Source of the DNA: CAZMLC01 sp964567125
Lineage (GTDB): Bacteria; Verrucomicrobiota; Kiritimatiellia; RFP12; UBA1067
Length of the DNA: 37,467 nucleotides
NCBI GenBank assembly: GCA_964567125.1
Contig: CAZMLC010000019.1
Span: 1 to 37,467 of the forward strand
Reading direction: 5' to 3'
In this document: positions 33,774 through 37,467 of the stretch, in pieces
How positions within the stretch are numbered: position 1 is the first letter of the stretch
Layout of the letters: every line of letters begins with the position of its first letter
Notes under the pieces: generated by a model
The model's input: only the letters and a program-made list of their open reading frames with translations
Told to the model about the DNA's origin: nothing
Databases searched by the model: none
Made by a program: the position numbers and the translations under genes

Positions 33774-34018
33774 TTGCTCAGCCTTCCCTTGGCTTCGGAA
33801 TGCGTCAACGTTCTACCTTCAAGCACGGCTCGCTCTCCACGGGCGATGGCTTCAAGGATGGCCATACGATCCTGCATCATCTCAAAGGCCGAGGCATCTA
33901 CAAGATAGGCCGATGGTACGCCGTGTTCCGTTATCAACACCGGCGTCTTTTCCTCATGCAGGTCAGCGAGAATGCGCGTCGCTTGCCGTTTCAATGTTGT
34001 GACGAGTTCCGTTTTCAT
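33761..34018 (-). CDS. Phd/YefM family antitoxin
   Basis: The 85-residue protein shows the Phd/YefM N-terminal DNA-binding fold: LKRQATRILADLHEEKTPVL, ITEHGVPSAYLVDASAFEMM. Its C-terminal helix (GERAVLEGRTLTHSEAKGRL) would wrap the toxin. It precedes the toxin gene and overlaps it by 13 bases. It should neutralise the toxin and repress its own operon; the paired GTGATAC sites immediately upstream are candidates for its operator. There is no clear Shine-Dalgarno sequence before the ATG. Confidence 0.9.
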   Translation of the reverse strand: MKTELVTTLKRQATRILADLHEEKTPVLITEHGVPSAYLVDASAFEMMQDRMAILEAIARGERAVLEGRTLTHSEAKGRLSKWLT

Positions 34019-34021
34019 AAT

Positions 34022-34039
34022 GTGATACTATAGTGATAC
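34022..34039. promoter_or_regulatory. Candidate operator of the toxin-antitoxin operon
   Basis: GTGATAC occurs twice (34022-34028 and 34033-34039), spaced 11 bases, about one DNA turn, and separated by TATA. It starts four bases upstream of the antitoxin ATG (34018). This is a plausible binding site for the Phd-type antitoxin over the promoter. Confidence 0.5.
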
Positions 34040-34187
34040 AGTGTAGTCTCGTCAAGTGCCATCGGAAGCGGTCCGTTTAACATCCGTGTTTTCTGCGGCG
34101 GGGACGCAAGGCAATCGCGCATCAGGGCGGTCCAGCAGGATGTCTGACGCTGCGCTCGGCGATGGGGCAGAAGTAGAGAAGTCTTGT

Positions 34188-34380
34188 TAGTCTACTGAGT
34201 CTATTGAGTGTCAGTAAGTTTAGAGCTTCGCGCAAGAAACGCATTTTCTAACCCCCTACAACCTAAACCCCTCACTCATTCATTCGGTCATGAAGTCCTT
34301 GATATTATGAAGGACATGCGACAACGGTTCTGGAATGAAAATCAAAATGAAGAATGTGAAATCCCGACCCTGATTTACCT
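34188..34380 (+). repeat. Intergenic repeat, copy C (fullest copy)
   Basis: It begins with TAGTCTACTGAGTCTATT as in copy A and then follows copy B nearly base for base to CCCGACCCTGATTTACC. It includes the GTCCTT/AAGGAC hairpin (about 34291-34312). It ends 35 bases from the stop codon of minus-strand lexA. The rest of 34048-34187 has no gene I can recognise. Confidence 0.85.
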
Positions 34381-34415
34381 TCGGTATCGTTTTTTAAGTA
34401 GCTTTGGAGCAGTGG

Positions 34416-35006
34416 TCAGCGCAGTTTACGAACAACGCCGCAGACAACGCCGTCGATGGAAAGGTCGTGCGCGGGGCGGATCGTGGAGTAACGCGGATTG
34501 GCGGGCTCAAGGCGGATGCCGTCGGAATCGTTGAAGAAATACTTGAGCGTCCAGGCGGTGTCCACGCAGGCCACGACGATGTCGCCGTTTTGCGCGGTTC
34601 GTCCGCGCTCGACAAGTACGGTATCGCCGGGCAGGATGCCGGCCTCGATCATGGAGTCGCCTTCGACGGTCAGCATGAAGGTTTCGTCAGGCCGCTTGAG
34701 CAGGTATTCATCGAGCGTCAGGGTGTCGAGCAGGGCTTCCTCCGCAGGTGAGGGTATGCCGGCCGCAACGGAGCCGAGCCTGCGCAGCGGATGGGCGGGT
34801 GCACCGGGCTGGACCGCAAGCCGTCCGGTTTCCGTTCGGGCGATCACGCCGGCCTCGACCAACTTGGTGGCGAGTACGGATGCCGTGTTCCGCGAACGCA
34901 GGCTAAACAGGGCGCGGAGTTCATCCAGCGTGGGTGCGCGTCCGGTTTGTCGGATGAACGCGCGGACAACGGGAATTCGGACTGCTAATTTACTTTGTGG
35001 AGCCAT
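34416..35006 (-). CDS. lexA: LexA repressor
   Basis: LexA represses SOS genes until RecA filaments trigger its self-cleavage. The ATG at 35006 gives 196 residues with a winged helix N terminus (RIPVVRAFIRQTGRAPTLDE, RSRNTASVLATKLVEAGV). The cleavage site is A82-G83 (SVAAGIP), with catalytic S118 (VEGDSMIEAG) and K155 (TLKYFF), all at positions matching Escherichia coli LexA within two residues. A further in-frame ATG at 35051 is rejected because the extension would span the SOS box at 35019-35030. That box upstream of the start indicates autoregulation. RecA-loaded phage-type repressors share the fold, but no phage genes are nearby. Confidence 0.93.
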   Translation of the reverse strand: MAPQSKLAVRIPVVRAFIRQTGRAPTLDELRALFSLRSRNTASVLATKLVEAGVIARTETGRLAVQPGAPAHPLRRLGSVAAGIPSPAEEALLDTLTLDEYLLKRPDETFMLTVEGDSMIEAGILPGDTVLVERGRTAQNGDIVVACVDTAWTLKYFFNDSDGIRLEPANPRYSTIRPAHDLSIDGVVCGVVRKLR

Positions 35007-35018
35007 GGCGTAATAGTA

Positions 35019-35030
35019 GAACATTTGTTC
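35019..35030. promoter_or_regulatory. LexA (SOS) box upstream of lexA
   Basis: GAAC-ATTT-GTTC is a perfect palindrome of the GAAC-N4-GTTC class, 13 bases before the lexA ATG. The wider plus-strand context, TAGTAGAACATTTGTTC, closely matches the site at 37415-37431. It could also regulate the divergent tspO remnant. Confidence 0.8.
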
Positions 35031-35093
35031 GTGATGAGCAAGATGGCGCATAGCCTACATGAGTGAAATACGCGGACGATGTAAGGAGGATAA

Positions 35094-35261
35094 ATGGATT
35101 GGTATGCAACGTTGAGTCGGCCTCCGCTGACACCCCCGGATTGGGTTTTTAGTCCGGTCTGGACGCTTCTGTATCTGCTGCTCAACGCTGGTTTCTGGAT
35201 ATTGAACCGTGCGTTTAGCTGCGCATTTTATGTAGCCAGCTACGCAGCCGTGAATGGCTGA
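35094..35261 (+). pseudogene. tspO: Truncated TspO/MBR (tryptophan-rich sensory) protein
   Basis: This 55-residue reading frame has AAGGAGG (35083-35089) and an ATG at 35094. It begins WYATLSRPPLTPPDWVFSPV followed by WTLLYLLLNAGFWIL, which is the first transmembrane region of TspO with its conserved P-x-W and FxPVWTxLY motifs. A whole TspO has about 150 residues and five helices. Here, after residue 37, the family match ends and a stop follows at 35259-35261. No continuation was found in the other frames before 35467, so the 3' two-thirds are deleted. TspO proteins bind tetrapyrroles in the membrane; this fragment is unlikely to work. Confidence 0.75.
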
Positions 35262-35374
35262 TGATTCTGAATGGATCGCCTATGCTCTTCCGCAAATAGC
35301 GCGTCTGCGTATGGGTGAACGGGCTGAGAAGAACATTTCCCCGACGCACGGCATCGTGCTGAACCTCTTTCCCA

Positions 35375-35403
35375 TTGACGTGCATGCTCGCTTTCGATAT
35401 AGT
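35375..35403 (+). promoter_or_regulatory. Sigma-70-type promoter for the aquaporin-CobW operon
   Basis: TTGACG (35375-35380) and TATAGT (35398-35403) are separated by exactly 17 bases, close to the housekeeping consensus. Transcription would start near 35410, about 57 bases before the aquaporin ATG, at the edge of the inverted repeat at 35410-35439. Confidence 0.6.
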
Positions 35404-35409
35404 TCAACC

Positions 35410-35439
35410 AAACTAGTGGATTAAATCCAGTACTAGTTT
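35410..35439. promoter_or_regulatory. Inverted repeat, candidate operator at the aquaporin transcription start
   Basis: AAACTAGT (35410-35417) is repeated inverted as ACTAGTTT (35432-35439). Between them lies a second palindrome, GGATT-A-AATCC (35418-35428). The nested dyad sits right at the predicted transcription start, a usual repressor position. The regulator is unknown. Confidence 0.5.
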
Positions 35440-35466
35440 AGGTCATTGAGTGGGGGATCGCGTGCA

Positions 35467-36273
35467 ATGAAGGCATTTTTTGAGGGCATTGGCGAGTTGT
35501 TCGGAACGTTCGTGTTGACTGTGTTCGGGTGCGGCGCAGTCGCGGTGTCGGTGCTCTTTGGTGCGCATCAGGGGCTTTTTCAAATCGCGCTGGTCTGGGG
35601 AATCGGCGTAACGCTGGCTATCTACCTGACGCGTCACCTGTCGTGTGCGCACCTCAATCCTGCGGTGACGCTCGCTATGGTTGTCGCAGGACGTCTTCCA
35701 GTTGGCAAGATTCCGCTCTATCTGACTGCGCAGTTGATCGGTGCGGTGTTGGCCGGGGCCATGGTCTATGTGCTTTTCGGCGCATCGATTGCCGCGTTTG
35801 AGGTCACGCATCAGATCGTACGGGGGGCGCCGGAATCTGTGAAGGTGGCAATGATGTTTGGCGAATACTATCCGAATCCGGGCGGTACGGCCGTGGTCTC
35901 GTTGCCGTTGGCGATGCTGGTGGAGGGGGTGGGAACCTTCCTGCTGGTCTTGACCATCTTCGGGTTGACCGATTCATGTAATCTGGGCCGTCCAGGCGAT
36001 GATCATGTGCCGGTCTTTATTGGTCTGACAGTGGCATCGATCATCTGCCTGACCGCGCCGTTGACGCAGACGGGTCTTAATCCTGCGCGCGATCTGGGGC
36101 CGCGGCTGGTAGCGTGGGCTGCGGGGTGGGGGCCTGCGGCGTTTCCGGATCAGGTCGGGGGCTTCTTTTGGGTTTACATCTTTGCGCCGATGGTGGGCGG
36201 TGTTGTTGCGGCAGGCACGGCAAGGGGGTTTGCGAAACTGGTAGACTTCGAGCGAAAAGATCAGCCAAAATAA
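35467..36273 (+). CDS. MIP family aquaporin/glycerol facilitator
   Basis: The 268-residue inner-membrane channel has six helices and both half-helix motifs: HLNPAVTLAM and TGLNPARDLGPRL. The Asp after NPAR (NPARD) is the GlpF-type, glycerol-permeable signature, as opposed to water-only channels. The ATG at 35467 follows a G-rich site (35452-35456). An upstream TTG in frame at 35446 is less likely. The next gene, a CobW-type GTPase, starts nine bases after the stop and is probably cotranscribed. No glycerol kinase gene is nearby, so glycerol may not be the physiological substrate; other small neutral solutes, including metalloid hydroxides, also pass such channels. Confidence 0.92.
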   Translation: MKAFFEGIGELFGTFVLTVFGCGAVAVSVLFGAHQGLFQIALVWGIGVTLAIYLTRHLSCAHLNPAVTLAMVVAGRLPVGKIPLYLTAQLIGAVLAGAMVYVLFGASIAAFEVTHQIVRGAPESVKVAMMFGEYYPNPGGTAVVSLPLAMLVEGVGTFLLVLTIFGLTDSCNLGRPGDDHVPVFIGLTVASIICLTAPLTQTGLNPARDLGPRLVAWAAGWGPAAFPDQVGGFFWVYIFAPMVGGVVAAGTARGFAKLVDFERKDQPK

Positions 36274-36282
36274 GGAGAAAAA

Positions 36283-37377
36283 ATGCGTCGATCGAGAATC
36301 ATCATGGTGGGGGGATTTCTTGGTGCAGGAAAGACCACATTGCTTTACGCCGCTGCGGTCCACTTGGCAAAAGCGGGTAAGCGGGTCGGCTTGATCACGA
36401 ACGATCAGGCGCCTGAGCTGGTCGATACGGTTTTGTTGCGGAAGACTGGTTCGGCGGTGCGCGAGGTGAGCGGAAGTTGTTTTTGCTGCAACTTTCCGGG
36501 ACTGGCTCACGCGATTACATCGCTGACGGATGAATCAGGTGCCGAGTTGATTCTGGCTGAACCTGTGGGCAGTTGCACTGATCTTTCGGCGACGATTTTG
36601 CAGCCGCTAAAGGATCAGCGCGCCGGGGAGATCGCGCTATCTCCGCTTTCGGTTCTGGTTGATCCTGATCGGTTCTCTTCGATCGTAAGCGGGCAATCTG
36701 CGGGCTTGCATCCCAGTTCAGCCTACATCTTCCGCAAGCAGCTGGAGGAGGCGGATTTCATTGTGATCACCAAAGCGGATCAGTATGCGTCCGCTGAGCG
36801 CGATGCATTGTGCCAGCGTGTGAAGGCAACCTATCCGCAGGCGCAGGTCTTTGTGGTCAGTGCGCAGGACGGTACAGGACTTGCGGCGTGGCTGGATGCG
36901 GTGCAACGTCCGACGCCGGCTGGACAGCACGTGGCGGAGGTCGATTACGATGTCTATGCCGAGGGCGAAGCCGTGCTGGGGTGGTTGAACGCGACGTATG
37001 CCTTAACGTGTTCCGTGGGAACCGATTGGTCGCGCTTTGCACAGCACCTGCTGTCGCGGCTCAATCGGCGATTCTCTGCGCAGAACATCGTCGTGGGGCA
37101 TGTGAAGCTCGCGATCGCTGCGGGCGATGCGCTGGTGGTCGCCAACGTGGTGGGAACCTGCGAGCGGCTGACCACCCATTCCGGCGTGGCAGCCGGGCAG
37201 GCTGCCACGCTTACGCTCAATGCGCGGGCGCAGATGCGGCCCGCTGAACTGGAGAAGCTGGTCAAGGAGGTACTCGCCGATGTCTGCGGGTTATCGTTCC
37301 AGGCGACTGTTCAGGCCTTCACTTGTATACGTCCAGGGCGGCCCCATCCCACGTATCAGTATACGCAGGTGGTCTAA
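36283..37377 (+). CDS. CobW/COG0523 family metallochaperone GTPase
   Basis: The 364-residue G3E GTPase has Walker A GGFLGAGKTT (10-19), the metal-binding CxCC motif (C66, C68, C69 in GSCFCCNF), an E-P-V-G Walker-B-type motif (ILAEPVGSC), and the guanine-specificity motif TKAD. A C-terminal domain of about 130 residues follows. COG0523 proteins load zinc, cobalt or other metals into target enzymes using GTP. AAGGAG stands seven bases before the ATG. The gene shares a promoter with the aquaglyceroporin, an unusual pairing. Which metal or partner it serves is not visible; no cobalamin or nitrile hydratase genes are in the window. Confidence 0.9.
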   Translation: MRRSRIIMVGGFLGAGKTTLLYAAAVHLAKAGKRVGLITNDQAPELVDTVLLRKTGSAVREVSGSCFCCNFPGLAHAITSLTDESGAELILAEPVGSCTDLSATILQPLKDQRAGEIALSPLSVLVDPDRFSSIVSGQSAGLHPSSAYIFRKQLEEADFIVITKADQYASAERDALCQRVKATYPQAQVFVVSAQDGTGLAAWLDAVQRPTPAGQHVAEVDYDVYAEGEAVLGWLNATYALTCSVGTDWSRFAQHLLSRLNRRFSAQNIVVGHVKLAIAAGDALVVANVVGTCERLTTHSGVAAGQAATLTLNARAQMRPAELEKLVKEVLADVCGLSFQATVQAFTCIRPGRPHPTYQYTQVV

Positions 37378-37416
37378 GTTTGGCAGTTGAGGGTTGCCGT
37401 CCGAAGCTCCTATATA

Positions 37417-37434
37417 GTAGAATAAAAGTTCTAC
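37417..37434. promoter_or_regulatory. LexA-like box upstream of the last gene
   Basis: GTAGAA (37417-37422), six bases, and TTCTAC (37429-37434) form a palindrome whose core, GAAT-AAAA-GTTC, differs from GAAC-N4-GTTC at one base. The stretch TAGTAGAAYAWWWGTTC is shared with the lexA box. It ends two bases before the ATG at 37437, so bound LexA would block transcription. Confidence 0.55.
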
Positions 37435-37436
37435 TT

Positions 37437-37467
37437 ATGGAGACCTACGACAAATTGCGGCTGCTGG
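37437..37467 (+). CDS. Start of an unidentified gene under a LexA-like box (partial)
   Basis: Only ten codons are present (METYDKLRLL). The N terminus resembles a family of radical SAM proteins thought to act in DNA modification or repair, which begin with a similar E..EKL.IL segment, but ten residues prove nothing. The preceding LexA-like site at 37417-37434 suggests an SOS-controlled gene. Confidence 0.45.
   Translation, partial: METYDKLRLL

Noticed and set aside
33602..34033. Plus-strand reading frame of 143 codons over the toxin-antitoxin region
   Set aside because: It is the opposite-strand shadow of two well-supported toxin-antitoxin genes.
33290..34380. Insertion sequence bounded by copies B and C
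   Set aside because: No transposase lies between them; the interior is the toxin-antitoxin pair, and no terminal inverted repeats or target duplications are visible.
35254..35424. 56-codon frame starting MADDSEWIAYALPQ after the tspO remnant
   Set aside because: It has no ribosome-binding site and no known family, and it runs into the aquaporin promoter. It is more likely chance.

Overview
The window looks like a metagenome-assembled scaffold (two runs of 100 N, at 20598-20697 and 31818-31917) from an anaerobic bacterium of the PVC superphylum, most likely Kiritimatiellota or a close relative. This is inferred from gene content: two secreted HzsA-related proteins with c-type heme motifs, a large secreted LamG/beta-strand-repeat protein, a giant secreted FAD-dependent oxidoreductase, and anaerobic iron-sulfur enzymes (AsrC-like sulfite reductase, 2-hydroxyacyl-CoA dehydratase-type proteins). 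No rRNA or ribosomal protein gene is present to confirm the taxonomy.

Layout. 1-1000: tRNA-Pro(TGG) with a terminator, then a decayed polysaccharide deacetylase gene on the minus strand. 1089-5540: secreted HzsA-related protein with two CxxCH motifs and a C-terminal SUMF1 domain. 5664-7751: hisD and a TlyA-type rRNA methyltransferase. 7762-10939: a LysR regulator divergent from an AsrC-like siroheme/ferredoxin protein and a YeiH-family exporter, read as a sulfite-handling module. 11004-12812: minus-strand amt-glnK operon behind a sigma-54-type promoter. 13215-17767: nadK followed by a tight operon of a dehydratase activase, a SAM methyltransferase and two divergent 2-hydroxyacyl-CoA dehydratase-family subunits. 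This is the best candidate here for an undescribed system. 17800-20597: a second HzsA-related protein, cut by the first gap; a small minus-strand protein is cut on the other side. 21157-26001: TetR regulator plus a complete ABC tripartite efflux operon. 26138-32658: two large secreted proteins, the second interrupted by the second gap. 32659-34415: a repeat-rich intergenic region holding a ParE/RelE-Phd toxin-antitoxin pair. 34416-35261: lexA with its own SOS box, divergent from a truncated tspO. 35467-37377: aquaglyceroporin and a CobW-type GTPase. 37437-end: first codons of a gene preceded by a second LexA-like box.

How the parts fit. Several segments are self-contained regulated modules: LysR with the sulfite genes, sigma-54 with ammonium uptake, TetR with efflux, LexA with SOS. 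The nadK-led cluster combines an ATP-driven [4Fe-4S] activase with two cysteine-bearing partner subunits and a methyltransferase. That composition suggests difficult low-potential reduction of an unknown, possibly methylated, substrate.
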